Positions 6,566-14,602 are shown, counted from the first letter of the stretch. The stretch is DNA of 20,892 bases from JBFELU01 sp041551965 (GCA_041551965.1 JBFELU010000046.1:1-20892), one strand, 5' to 3'. Notes: generated from the letters alone by a model not told the origin. Translations and numbers: made by a program.

Positions 6566-7207
6566 TCAGCCCAACAGCAGGGAAGACTCGATCCTGGCGA
6601 CGAGCAGGGCGCCGGCGTCCGCCATGGCCTGCCGCTCGCCGTCGTCGCGGACCACCCCGATGGTGCGCATCCCCGCCGCCACGGCGGCGCGAGCCCCGAA
6701 CCCGGTGTCTTCGATCGCGACGCACTCCCCGGCCGGCACGCCGAGCCGCTCGGCGGCCAGTAGATACACGTCGGGGTCCGGCTTGCCCCGCGACACCTCG
6801 TCGCCGGCCGCGGTGGCATCGAACGCCCCATCCAACCCGGCCGCCCGCAGGGTCACCTCGAGCCGGGACCGGGGGCTCGTCGTCGCCACACCCTGGGGGA
6901 CTCCCACTTCCGCCACCGCCTGCACCGCCGCCGCGGCGTCCTCGAAGACCACCAGCCCGCCGGCGAAGGACTCCTCGAGGGCACCGAGGAGCTCCGGCCA
7001 GAGCTGGTCGGGGGAAGGGAGAGGCCGCTCCGACCCGAGTGCCCGCAGGTGGGAGTAGGTGGGCAGGAATCCCAACCCGGTGCATGCGGCCACGTCGGAA
7101 GGGCACACGGGGCTCCCGTAGCGGGGAAGAACCGCCATCCAAGCGGCGACCGAGTGCGGCTCGGAGTCGACGAGGACCCCGTCGCAATCCCACACGACGG
7201 CACGCAT
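6566..7207 (-). CDS. HAD superfamily phosphatase/phosphomutase, beta-phosphoglucomutase-like
   Basis: A 213-residue HAD hydrolase. Motif I is WDCDGVLVDSE with the nucleophile Asp7 and acid/base Asp9, motif II is Thr110/Ser111 (ATTSPRSR), motif III is Lys142 (GKPDPDVY), and motif IV is Glu166-Asp167 (AIEDTGFGARAA). A four-helix cap lies between motifs I and II, as in the beta-phosphoglucomutase/phosphoglycolate phosphatase subfamily. The usual Phe before the first Asp is replaced by Trp. The substrate cannot be read from sequence; a sugar phosphate or phosphoglycolate is likely. The ATG directly follows the gatB stop (TAGATG, no gap), so it is the last gene of the gatCAB operon and is probably translated by reinitiation. 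A functional link to tRNA amidation is not established. Confidence 0.85.
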   Translation of the reverse strand: MRAVVWDCDGVLVDSEPHSVAAWMAVLPRYGSPVCPSDVAACTGLGFLPTYSHLRALGSERPLPSPDQLWPELLGALEESFAGGLVVFEDAAAAVQAVAEVGVPQGVATTSPRSRLEVTLRAAGLDGAFDATAAGDEVSRGKPDPDVYLLAAERLGVPAGECVAIEDTGFGARAAVAAGMRTIGVVRDDGERQAMADAGALLVARIESSLLLG

Positions 7208-8647
7208 CTATGCCCGCTCGCGGATCAACTCGCTCACGCGCTTGGGATCGGCCTTGCCGCCGGTTGCCTGCATGACCCGACCCACGAAGAACCCGACCAA
7301 CTTCTGGTCGCCGCCCGCCAACCGGGCCCGCTCGTCGGGATGCTCTCCGAGAGCCGTATCCACGGCGGCCACGAGGGCGCCCTCGTCGGCGATCTGCATG
7401 AGGTCACGATCCTCGGCCACCCGGCGCGGCGACCCCTCCCCCTCCAGGACGCCGGCGAGCACCTGCTTGGCAGCCGTCGCCGAGAGCTCATCTGCTTCGA
7501 CCATCGCCACCAGCTCTGCCAGGTGATCGCCGCTCAGACCCGTCTCGGCCATTGCGGTCCCCGATCTCCGCAGGTGCGCCGTCACTTCACCGGTCAGCCA
7601 GTTGGCGGCAGCCTGAGGATCGGCCCCCCCACTCAGCGCCGCCTCGAAGACCGCGGCCAGATCGTCGCCCTCCGCCACCAACCGGGCCGCCTCGGCATCC
7701 AGGCCAAGCTCCCGGTAGCGGGACCTGCGGGCGGATGGGAGTTCCGGCAGGCGCGCCGCCAGCTCATCACGCCGTTCGGAATCGATCACGATCGGCACCA
7801 GATCCGGCTCGGGGAAGTAGCGGTAGTCGGACGACTCCTCCTTGCTGCGGCCCGACTCGGTGAGCCCGGCCTCCTCGTCCCAGTGCCTGGTCTCCTGGGC
7901 AACCTCTCCGCCGCCTTCGAGGATGCCCCGCTGCCGTTCGATCTCGAATGCCAGCGCCCGCTGCAACGAGCGAAGCGAGTTCATGTTCTTGACCTCGACC
8001 TTGACCCCCAGCTCATCGCTGCCCTCGGGCCGCAGGGAGACGTTGGCGTCGAAGCGGAGACTGCCTTCCTCGAGCTTGGCATCGGACACGCCGAGGGCCA
8101 GCACGATCGCACGCAACTCCATGCCGTAGGCCCGGGCCTCCTCGGGGGTGCGCAGATCGGGCTCGCTCACCACCTCCATGAGCGGGATCCCGGATCGATT
8201 GAAGTCGAGGAGTGCGGCCTCGGCGGCGTGGATCCGCCCCGATTCGCCGAGGTGAGTGCTCTTGCCGGTGTCCTCTTCGAGGTGGACCCGGGTGATGCCG
8301 ATCCGGCTGGTGCCCTCATCCGTCTCAACCTCGAGGTGCCCGTTCACGCACAACGGCAAGTCGTATTGGGAGATCTGGTAGTTCTTCGGCAGGTCGGCGT
8401 AGAAGTAGTTCTTGCGGTGAAACAGCGACTCCGGTGCGATCGCGCACCCGAGGGCCAGGCCGAGCGACACCGTCCACTCGATGGCCTGCTCGTTGGGAAC
8501 CGGCAGGGCGCCGGGCAGCCCCAGGCACACCGGGCAGATGTTCGTGTTGGGCTCCGCACCGAAATCTACGGGGCATCCGCAGAACATCTTCGATCGGGTG
8601 CGGAGCTCTACGTGCGTCTCGATCCCGATGACGGCTTCATGACTCAT
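7208..8647 (-). CDS. gatB: Asp-tRNA(Asn)/Glu-tRNA(Gln) amidotransferase subunit B
   Basis: A 479-residue subunit B of GatCAB, which phosphorylates the misacylated Glu or Asp on the tRNA and accepts ammonia channelled from GatA. It starts with the diagnostic ETHVEL and has zinc-site cysteines C23, C25, C38 and C41 (FCGC...ICPVC). The core motifs SLFHRKNYFYADLPKNYQIS and LDFNRSGIPLMEVV follow. The YqeY-like tail domain runs to the C-terminus and contains ANWLTGEV and VGFFVGRVMQATGGKADP. ATG 8647 overlaps the gatA stop as ATGA; the same frame stays open further upstream inside gatA, but the conserved N-terminus and overlap fix the start. Length is normal. Confidence 0.96.
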   Translation of the reverse strand: MSHEAVIGIETHVELRTRSKMFCGCPVDFGAEPNTNICPVCLGLPGALPVPNEQAIEWTVSLGLALGCAIAPESLFHRKNYFYADLPKNYQISQYDLPLCVNGHLEVETDEGTSRIGITRVHLEEDTGKSTHLGESGRIHAAEAALLDFNRSGIPLMEVVSEPDLRTPEEARAYGMELRAIVLALGVSDAKLEEGSLRFDANVSLRPEGSDELGVKVEVKNMNSLRSLQRALAFEIERQRGILEGGGEVAQETRHWDEEAGLTESGRSKEESSDYRYFPEPDLVPIVIDSERRDELAARLPELPSARRSRYRELGLDAEAARLVAEGDDLAAVFEAALSGGADPQAAANWLTGEVTAHLRRSGTAMAETGLSGDHLAELVAMVEADELSATAAKQVLAGVLEGEGSPRRVAEDRDLMQIADEGALVAAVDTALGEHPDERARLAGGDQKLVGFFVGRVMQATGGKADPKRVSELIRERA

Positions 8648-10122
8648 GCGGCACCCTCCGAGGAGGCGAGCGCCGGCCTGTGGTCGAAACCCGCCAGCGA
8701 CTCCACGGCCTTGGCGGCTCGGAACAGAACCGCCTCGCCGAGCGCCGGGGCCAGGACCTGAAGGCCGATCGGGAGCCCGTCGGCGTCGAGACCGATCGGC
8801 ACCGAGATCCCCGGTTGCCCCAGCAGGTTCGACGGGATGGTGCACAGATCGCTCAGGTACATCGAGAGGGGGTCGGCGGTGCGATCCCCGATCGGGAAGG
8901 CGGTGCTCGGACTGGTCGGCGACACCAGCACGTCGACCCGCTCGTAGGCGGCCTCGAAGTCGCGGATCACCATCGTGCGGACCCTTTGCGCCTGGCCGTA
9001 GAACGCCTCGTAATAGCCGGCCGAGAGCGCATAGGTGCCGAGCAAGATGCGACGGGTCACCTCCGGCCCGAACCCGTCGCGGCGGGTGGCCGCCATCATT
9101 TGCTCCACCGTATCCCCGGCGAGTCGCGGCCCGTACCGAACCCCATCGAAGCGGGCGAGATTGGCGGAGCACTCCGCCGGCGCGATCAGGTAGTAGGCGC
9201 TCAGGGCGTGTTCGCACGACGGCAGAGAGAGATGCTCGACCGTGGCTCCCGCCCCCTCGAGCCGGTCGACCATGGCGGCGCAAGCCTCGGCCACCTCCGG
9301 GTCTATCCCCTCACCGCTCAGCTCTTCGATCACCCCGACCCGCAACCCGTCGATGCCGGCATCGAGGGTGGGCCGGATCTCCGGCACCTCACCCCGATAC
9401 GAGGTGGCGTCGGCCGGGTCGTGACCGGCGATCGCCTCGAACAGCGTCACCGCATCGTCGACGGTGCGGGCGATCGGACCGATCTGGTCGAGGGACGACG
9501 CAAAGGCGATCAACCCGAACCGGCTCACCAACCCGTAGGTCGGTTTCATCCCGACGATGCCGCACAGGGAAGCCGGCTGGCGGATCGAACCCCCGGTGTC
9601 GGAGCCGAGAGCCCCGAGGGCCGAACCCACCGCCACCGCTCCGGCGGAGCCTCCCGAAGACCCGCCCGGCACTCGATCCGGATTCCAGGGATTGCGGGTC
9701 GGGCCGTAGGCCGAGTTCTCGGTCGATGAGCCCATGGCGAACTCGTCGAGGTTGGTCTTGCCGACCAGGACGGCGCCGCACCGGCGGAGCCGCGCCACCG
9801 CTGTGGCGTCGTAGGGAGGCTCGTATCCGGCCAGGATCCGGGAGGAGCAGGTCGTCTCGAGGCCCCGGGTCACCATGTTGTCCTTCACGGCGATCGGGAT
9901 ACCCTGCAAGGGGCCCCGGTCCTCGCCGGCGGCGAAGGCCGCATCGGCGGTCTCGGCCGTCTCCTCGGCGCCGGCGGCATCCAACGTCAGGTAGTTGTGG
10001 AGTTGCGACTCGGTCATGGAGGCGCGTCGCCGGACCGCCTCCAACAGGTCCCGGGCGGTGACATCGCCGGCCCGCAGCGCCCGCCCGGCTGCGGCGATCG
10101 TCAGATCGGCGGGGTCGCTCAC
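8644..10122 (-). CDS. gatA: Asp-tRNA(Asn)/Glu-tRNA(Gln) amidotransferase subunit A
   Basis: A 492-residue amidase-signature enzyme that hydrolyses glutamine to supply ammonia to GatB. The catalytic triad is visible as Lys80 (IAVKDN), Ser155 in GGSSGGSA, and the nucleophile Ser179 in GSDTGGSIRQPAS. ELGC-type flanking motifs of the family (DEFAMGSSTENSAYGPTRNP) are intact, and the C-terminal part (PTSPSTAFPIGD...YLSDLCTIPSNLLGQPGISVP) matches GatA rather than other amidases. The start is GTG at 10122, overlapping the gatC TGA as GTGA. Confidence 0.96.
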   Translation of the reverse strand: MSDPADLTIAAAGRALRAGDVTARDLLEAVRRRASMTESQLHNYLTLDAAGAEETAETADAAFAAGEDRGPLQGIPIAVKDNMVTRGLETTCSSRILAGYEPPYDATAVARLRRCGAVLVGKTNLDEFAMGSSTENSAYGPTRNPWNPDRVPGGSSGGSAGAVAVGSALGALGSDTGGSIRQPASLCGIVGMKPTYGLVSRFGLIAFASSLDQIGPIARTVDDAVTLFEAIAGHDPADATSYRGEVPEIRPTLDAGIDGLRVGVIEELSGEGIDPEVAEACAAMVDRLEGAGATVEHLSLPSCEHALSAYYLIAPAECSANLARFDGVRYGPRLAGDTVEQMMAATRRDGFGPEVTRRILLGTYALSAGYYEAFYGQAQRVRTMVIRDFEAAYERVDVLVSPTSPSTAFPIGDRTADPLSMYLSDLCTIPSNLLGQPGISVPIGLDADGLPIGLQVLAPALGEAVLFRAAKAVESLAGFDHRPALASSEGAA

Positions 10123-10418
10123 GACTCCTCCAGGAAGGGCGGTACCCGGAAGTAGGGGCCCTCCCGTTCCGGTGCCTGGGACAGGACCTCTTCACGATCG
10201 AGGGTGTCGGACACCTCGTCTGGTCGGAATGCATTGACCATCGGCAGCGGATGGGCGGTCGGCGGCACGTCCTCGGTGGGGAGGGCCTGGATGCGGGCGG
10301 CATGCTCGAGGATCACCCCGAGTTGGGCCCCGTACCGCTCCATCTCCTCGGCGGTGAGGCCGACCCGCGCCAGGCGCGCCACCTTGGCGATGTCGATGTC
10401 GATGGGCACGGGCGGCAT
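10119..10418 (-). CDS. gatC: Asp-tRNA(Asn)/Glu-tRNA(Gln) amidotransferase subunit C
   Basis: A 99-residue subunit C that wraps around and stabilises the GatA-GatB interface. DIAKVARLARVGLTAEEMER at the N-terminus and VNAFRPDEV plus EREGPYFRVPPFLEES at the C-terminus are family hallmarks. The ATG at 10418 is preceded by GGGG with a 4-nt spacer, a modest Shine-Dalgarno. A much longer reading of this frame back to 11135 crosses the DUF429 gene and is rejected. It is the first gene of gatC-gatA-gatB-HAD. The 36-nt gap to the divergent DUF429 gene must hold most of both promoters, but I do not see a clear TANNNT box for gatC. Confidence 0.93.
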   Translation of the reverse strand: MPPVPIDIDIAKVARLARVGLTAEEMERYGAQLGVILEHAARIQALPTEDVPPTAHPLPMVNAFRPDEVSDTLDREEVLSQAPEREGPYFRVPPFLEES

Positions 10419-10442
10419 GGTACCCCTGCGGACGCCCCCTCC

Positions 10443-10448
10443 TAGAGT
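10443..10448 (+). promoter_or_regulatory. -10 box of the DUF429 gene
   Basis: TAGAGT lies 6 nt before the ATG at 10455 with no Shine-Dalgarno between, the geometry of a leaderless actinobacterial transcript. Confidence 0.5.
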
Positions 10449-10454
10449 CGCCGG

Positions 10455-11183
10455 ATGCTCCGCTGTTTCGGACTGGACCCGGCATGGTCGGATCACAACC
10501 CGTCCGGCCTTTGCGTGCTCGACGGTGAGGGGCGGCTGATCGAGGAGGCCGCGGTCGAAAGCGACGACGCCATCGTCGCCTTCGTGACCCGCCACCTCGC
10601 CGGCCCCGCCGTCCTCGCCGCCGACATCCCACTGGTCGTCCACACCGAGTCGGGGGCCCGTCCCTGCGACCGCCAGGTGGCGGCCGCCTACGGATCCCGG
10701 TGGGCGGCACCCCATCCCGCCAATCGATCGTTGTTCCTCGGGCGTTACGGTCGGATCCGGGGAGAGGACCTCGCCGTCCGACTGGCCGAGTTGGGGTTCC
10801 GGTTCCCCGGCTCGGACGGCGAAAGGGTGCTCCTGGAGGTCTACCCCCACCCGGGCCTCGTCGAGGTCTTCGGCCTGTCCCGCCGGCTTGCCTACAAGAA
10901 GGGCACCGTCGCCGAGCGGGCCGCCGGCGTACAACGCCTCTCCGACCTGCTGGTGAACCTGACCGACGCCGATCCACCGCTGGTTGCCCCGCCGGTCGTG
11001 GTGCCGGCCGGTGGCCGGGCACTGAAGACGACGGAGGACCTCCTCGATGCCCGCTTCTGCGCCTGGACGGCGCTCGTGTGGGCCGTTCACGGCACCGGAG
11101 GCGTCACCCTCTTTGGGGACCCAGGCGGCGAGCACATCGCCGTGCCGACGATCAGGGCGTCAGGAACGCCTGCAGCGCGTTGA
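10455..11183 (+). CDS. DUF429 family protein (predicted RNase H-fold nuclease)
   Basis: A 242-residue protein of the DUF429 family, which has been predicted to have an RNase H-like fold and nuclease activity; no function is established that I know of. The family pattern is seen as GLDPAW (Asp8) at the first strand, LAADIPL with Asp57, the ARPCDRQVA segment at about 68-76, ERVLLEVYPHPGLVEVFG (Glu128, His132), and the conserved YKKG at 147-150. Spaced acidic residues at 8, 57 and 128 could form a metal site. It stands alone, divergent from gatC, and its last 32 nt overlap the end of dapE on the opposite strand. Confidence 0.8.
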   Translation: MLRCFGLDPAWSDHNPSGLCVLDGEGRLIEEAAVESDDAIVAFVTRHLAGPAVLAADIPLVVHTESGARPCDRQVAAAYGSRWAAPHPANRSLFLGRYGRIRGEDLAVRLAELGFRFPGSDGERVLLEVYPHPGLVEVFGLSRRLAYKKGTVAERAAGVQRLSDLLVNLTDADPPLVAPPVVVPAGGRALKTTEDLLDARFCAWTALVWAVHGTGGVTLFGDPGGEHIAVPTIRASGTPAAR

Positions 11184-12198
11184 ACGCCGAGGTCAAATTG
11201 CCGATGGCGACCGATTCGGTGGCCCGGTGGGCCTCAGCGGTCTCGCCGGGCCCGTAGTTGACTCCCGGAATGCCGCGCGCCGCAAGCCTCGCTACGTCGG
11301 TCCAAGCCTGCTTGGCCGTCCGGCGTGCCCCGCTGACCGCGGCCAGCCGTTCGAGATGGAGATTCCCCTCGGGGACCGGCGCCGGAGGAGCCCGATCGAC
11401 GATCTCGATGGTGTCGGCGACGGCGGCCACCTCTCGCAGCCGCTGCTCCGCCGCCTCCAGGGACCGGTTCGGAGGGAACCGGTAGTTCACGTTGACCTCG
11501 AACGCGGCCGGGATGACGTTGCGTGCCACCCCGCCGCGTGCCGTGGTCAGGCTGAAGAGCTCCAGGAACTCGAGTCCGGCGACGTCGACGGGCTCCGGGC
11601 GCCGAGCGGCCATCTCGGTGAGCCACGGGATCGCCTTGGTGATGGCGTTCTCCCCCAGCCAGGGCCGGGCACTGTGCGCCGCCGTCCCGGTGAACCCCAC
11701 GAGAGCGTTCATGGCTCCCTGGCAACCGAGTTGCAGCTCCAAGTCGGTGGGCTCCATGACGATGGCGAAGTCGGCGTCGGTCAGCCAGGCCACGGCATCG
11801 AGCACGTCCTCGAGACCGTTCTCGTGTGACGGGCCCTCCTCCCGGTCGTAGAACACGCCCACGACGTCGTAGGGTCCCGCCGCCACCGCATCGTCCTCGA
11901 GGAGTGCGATCATCACCGCCAGGCCCGCCTTCATGTCGGAGGCGCCCAGGCCCTCGACCCGGTCGCCGGCAATCCGAGCCACCGCATTGCCCTGGGCGGG
12001 AACGGTGTCCAGATGCCCGTAGAGGGTGATCTGCGGGCGGCCCGTCGGACGGCCCACGACGAGGGCGTTGCCCATCCGTTGGATGCCGTCGGCTCCGAAT
12101 CGCGGTGAGAGGCGCCGGGCCACGGCGGTGCACAGGGCCTCCTCCTCGCCGGTGACCGACGAGATGTCGATGAGCCAGACCAGGTCGTCGACGATCAC
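11152..12198 (-). CDS. dapE: succinyl-diaminopimelate desuccinylase
   Basis: A 348-residue M20-family metalloenzyme that removes succinate from N-succinyl-LL-diaminopimelate to give LL-diaminopimelate for lysine and peptidoglycan. Zinc ligands and catalytic residues are visible: His62 and Asp64 (YGHLDTVPA), the bridging Asp88 (GASDMKAG), the general base pair Glu120-Glu121 (YDREEGPS), Glu149 (VMEPTD), and a C-terminal His in EAHRATES. The dimerisation lid domain (GFTGTAAHSARPWLGENAI) is present. M20 enzymes are hard to separate by sequence alone; assignment as DapE is supported by immediate linkage to dapD and dapC. The start is GTG at 12198, overlapping the dapD stop as GTGA. Confidence 0.9.
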   Translation of the reverse strand: MIVDDLVWLIDISSVTGEEEALCTAVARRLSPRFGADGIQRMGNALVVGRPTGRPQITLYGHLDTVPAQGNAVARIAGDRVEGLGASDMKAGLAVMIALLEDDAVAAGPYDVVGVFYDREEGPSHENGLEDVLDAVAWLTDADFAIVMEPTDLELQLGCQGAMNALVGFTGTAAHSARPWLGENAITKAIPWLTEMAARRPEPVDVAGLEFLELFSLTTARGGVARNVIPAAFEVNVNYRFPPNRSLEAAEQRLREVAAVADTIEIVDRAPPAPVPEGNLHLERLAAVSGARRTAKQAWTDVARLAARGIPGVNYGPGETAEAHRATESVAIGNLTSAFNALQAFLTP

Positions 12199-12998
12199 TC
12201 GGGATCCTCGAACAGCCTCAGAGCCTCGTTGGTGGCGATCTTGGCGTCGGTCGATGCCGACCGCTCCCCGATGATGAGGGCGCACTGGAGCTCGTACGTG
12301 CCGGCCGGGAAGGTCTTGGGGCGCGAGCCGGGGATCACCACCGACCGGGCGGGGACCCGGCCCCGGTACTCGACGGGTTCCGGGCCCGTCACATCGATGA
12401 TCGGGGTCGAGGCGGTGATGGTCGTGTTCGCCCCGAGCACGGCCCCTTCCTCGATCACGATCCCCTCGACGAGGATGCATCGACTCCCGATGAAAGCCCC
12501 GTCCTCCACGATCACCGGCCGCGCTCCCGGCGGTTCCAGCACACCGCCGATCCCGACGCCGCCGGAGAGATGCACGTCCCGACCGATCTGCGCGCAGGAG
12601 CCGACGGTGGCCCATGTGTCCACCATCGTTCCCGAACCGACCCACGCACCGATGTTGACGTAGCCGGGCATCACGACGACACCCGGTTCGCAGAAGGCCC
12701 CGTAGCGGACGGTGCCCGGGGGCACCACGCGGACTCCGGCTTCCGACAACCCCACCTTCGTGGGGATCCTGTCGTGATACTCGAACGGACCGGCTTTCAT
12801 GGTCTTCAGCCCGGCCAACCGGAAGTAGAGCATGATCGCCTGCTTGACCCACTCGTTGACGATCCACTCGCCGTCCCGCTTCTCGGCCACGCGGATCTCG
12901 CCCCGATCCAGCCGTGAGATCGCCTCCTCGACGGCCGGGCCCGCCTCGCCGAGCAGGTCGAGATCCTCATACGCCCGACTGATCAGCTCTTGAGACAC
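12195..12998 (-). CDS. dapD: tetrahydrodipicolinate N-succinyltransferase
   Basis: A 267-residue acyltransferase that succinylates tetrahydrodipicolinate, committing the pathway to the succinylase branch. An N-terminal helical domain precedes a left-handed beta-helix made of hexapeptide repeats, visible around VVVMPGYVNIGAWVGSGTMV, the adjoining DTWATVGSCAQIG, and VIVEDGAFIGSRCILVEG. The length is close to E. coli DapD (274). The GTG at 12998 is chosen: a GGAGGT Shine-Dalgarno lies 9 nt upstream and the start overlaps the end of dapC by 16 nt. An alternative start at 13028 adds a Gly/Arg-rich stretch from inside dapC. Confidence 0.94.
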   Translation of the reverse strand: MSQELISRAYEDLDLLGEAGPAVEEAISRLDRGEIRVAEKRDGEWIVNEWVKQAIMLYFRLAGLKTMKAGPFEYHDRIPTKVGLSEAGVRVVPPGTVRYGAFCEPGVVVMPGYVNIGAWVGSGTMVDTWATVGSCAQIGRDVHLSGGVGIGGVLEPPGARPVIVEDGAFIGSRCILVEGIVIEEGAVLGANTTITASTPIIDVTGPEPVEYRGRVPARSVVIPGSRPKTFPAGTYELQCALIIGERSASTDAKIATNEALRLFEDPE

Positions 12999-14119
12999 TG
13001 CTCCAACACCTCCACGGCCTCGGCACACTCGGAGATCGTGGGCACCAGCGCCAGGCGCAAGTGCCCCTCGCCACCCGGGCCGAACGCCGAGCCCGGGGAG
13101 ACCACGATCCCGTCGGCGAGCAGCTTCTTGGCGACGGCCAGGTCGTCGTCGACTTCGACCCAGAGATAGATCCCGGCGCGGGAGGCCACCACCTCGTAGC
13201 CCATCCCCCGGAACGATTCCGCCAGGATGGACCGCTTACGGGCGAAGATCTCCCGGCGTTCGGCGGTGTGGTCGTCGTCGGACCAGGCCGCGACGGCCGC
13301 CGCCTGCACGAACTCGGCGGAGGCGACCCCCACCGAGGCACGGAGCTGAGCCAGGGCGTCGACCGCCTCGACATCGCCGACGAAGGCACCGCTGCGGTAG
13401 CCGGTCATTCCGGACCGCTTCGACAGGCTCAGGTAGGACAGGACGCCCCGGGCACCCTCGCCCGCCACCTGCAGGATCGACGGCGGCGGATCTCCCTCGT
13501 AGAGGTCCGCGTAGCACTCATCGCTCAGCACCAGCACGTCGTGAACCCGTGCCTTGTCGACCAGCGCCTCCAGATCGGCGAGCTCCGTCACCGACCCGGT
13601 CGGGTTGTGGGGGCTGCACAGCCACACCATTCGGGCCCGATCCCACACCTCGTCGGGGATGTCGTCGACCCGGAGGACGAAGTCCCCCTCCAAACGGATC
13701 CCGACGGCCTCGGCCCCGGCGAACCTTGCCCCCCGTTCGTAGATGGGGTAGCCGGGGGTCCCGAAGACCACTGCATCCCCGGGGGAAACGAAAGCGAGGG
13801 GGGTGGAGAAGATGGCCTCCTTGGAGCCCGACGTCGGGACGACCTGGCGGGTGGGATCGACCACGACGCCGAAGCGGCGGTCGAGATAGGCGGCCACCGC
13901 GTCACGCAACTCGGGGAGCCCTCTCACCGTCGGATACTGGGAGATCTCGGGAACCGCCTGCCGCAGCGCTTCGGGGATGAAAGGCGGCGTCGGCTCGCGC
14001 GGGTCGCCGATCGAGAAATCGATGACCCGCTCTCCGGCGGCACGCATGTCCCGGGCGAGCGCCTGCAATTCGGTCATTGCATAGGCGCCGAGCTGCTCGA
14101 GTACCGGGTTCTTCCGCAT
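12983..14119 (-). CDS. dapC: succinyl-diaminopimelate aminotransferase (class I/II)
   Basis: A 378-residue PLP-dependent fold-type I aminotransferase. The Schiff-base lysine is Lys234 (SLSKRSGMTGYRSG), with Asp200 and Tyr203 (LSDECYADLY) holding PLP, NPTG at 172-175, and Arg242 likely binding phosphate. Specificity cannot be read from these residues alone, but the gene directly precedes dapD and dapE, so N-succinyl-2-amino-6-ketopimelate transamination is the likely role. Related LL-DAP or aspartate aminotransferases are the alternatives. ATG 14119 is fixed by a TAGCGT -10 box 7 nt upstream, which rules out the longer reading from 14152. Confidence 0.87.
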   Translation of the reverse strand: MRKNPVLEQLGAYAMTELQALARDMRAAGERVIDFSIGDPREPTPPFIPEALRQAVPEISQYPTVRGLPELRDAVAAYLDRRFGVVVDPTRQVVPTSGSKEAIFSTPLAFVSPGDAVVFGTPGYPIYERGARFAGAEAVGIRLEGDFVLRVDDIPDEVWDRARMVWLCSPHNPTGSVTELADLEALVDKARVHDVLVLSDECYADLYEGDPPPSILQVAGEGARGVLSYLSLSKRSGMTGYRSGAFVGDVEAVDALAQLRASVGVASAEFVQAAAVAAWSDDDHTAERREIFARKRSILAESFRGMGYEVVASRAGIYLWVEVDDDLAVAKKLLADGIVVSPGSAFGPGGEGHLRLALVPTISECAEAVEVLEQCLKS

Positions 14120-14126
14120 CGGTGCA

Positions 14127-14132
14127 ACGCTA
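14127..14132 (-). promoter_or_regulatory. -10 box of the dapC-dapD-dapE operon
   Basis: TAGCGT on the minus strand, 7 nt before the dapC ATG, predicts a leaderless mRNA. It shares a 55-nt intergenic region with a divergent leaderless promoter at 14163. Confidence 0.5.
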
Positions 14133-14162
14133 GCGGCCACGAGCTCCGGCACCGGGCGGCCG

Positions 14163-14168
14163 TATCAT
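14163..14168 (+). promoter_or_regulatory. -10 box of the 14175 gene
   Basis: TATCAT lies 6 nt before the GTG at 14175 with no room for a Shine-Dalgarno. This is the best match to the actinobacterial -10 consensus in the window and fixes the GTG as the start. Confidence 0.55.
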
Positions 14169-14174
14169 CGCGAC

Positions 14175-14570
14175 GTGTCTCGCCACCGACTCGTCTACGT
14201 CGGGCTGACGCTCGCCCTCGCCGTCCTCGCGGTGGCGGTCGCCTGGCTGATGCCGGCCGGAGAGGAGTCCGGCCTCCCCGAACCCCTCGAAGGCGTGTTT
14301 CCGGAACCCGGCGACGCCGTGGTGCGCCAGACCGTGGTCGAGGTCGATCTACCCGTCGGCTACGAGATCGAGCTGTGGGTGGACGGCGATCCCGTTCCAG
14401 CCTTCGAGATCGGTGTGACCGAATCGACCGGGAAGTGGGTATGGCAACCCGGCCCGGGACGCTCGATGGAGCAATGGTCCGGTGGGGAGCACACCGTTCG
14501 GGTCAGGTGGGACCGCCCGGTGGGTCGACCCGATCCGGGCGAATTCGAGTGGAGCTTCCGGGTTCAATAG
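14175..14570 (+). CDS. membrane-anchored hypothetical protein with Ig-like extracytoplasmic domain
   Basis: A 131-residue protein with a basic N-terminus (SRHR) and one hydrophobic helix at about residues 7-26. No lipobox cysteine follows, so it is probably an uncleaved anchor. The rest is predicted to lie outside the cell and is beta-rich: FPEPGDAVVRQTVVEVDLP, YEIELWVDGDPVP, GKWVWQPGPG, HTVRVRWDR, EFEWSFRV. This alternation resembles a bacterial Ig-like sandwich, an inference from pattern only. No function is recognised. It is transcribed alone, divergent from dapC. Confidence 0.7.
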   Translation: MSRHRLVYVGLTLALAVLAVAVAWLMPAGEESGLPEPLEGVFPEPGDAVVRQTVVEVDLPVGYEIELWVDGDPVPAFEIGVTESTGKWVWQPGPGRSMEQWSGGEHTVRVRWDRPVGRPDPGEFEWSFRVQ

Positions 14571-14579
14571 CCGGAGAGC

Positions 14580-14602
14580 CGAGGAGCGACGACCCTTCCT
14601 CG
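14580..14602 (+). terminator. weak stem-loop after the 14175 gene
   Basis: CGAGGA (14580-14585) pairs with TCCTCG (14597-14602) around an 11-nt loop, 9 nt after the stop. There is no U-tract. The remaining sequence to 14718, between two convergent genes, holds no recognisable gene, only overlapping GC-rich inverted words such as CGAGCGA/TCGCTCG. Confidence 0.25.

Noticed and set aside
7049..8761. Open frame of about 570 codons on the plus strand across the HAD gene and gatB.
   Set aside because: It spans two genes confirmed on the other strand and shows no recognisable motif; GC-rich codon bias creates such shadows.
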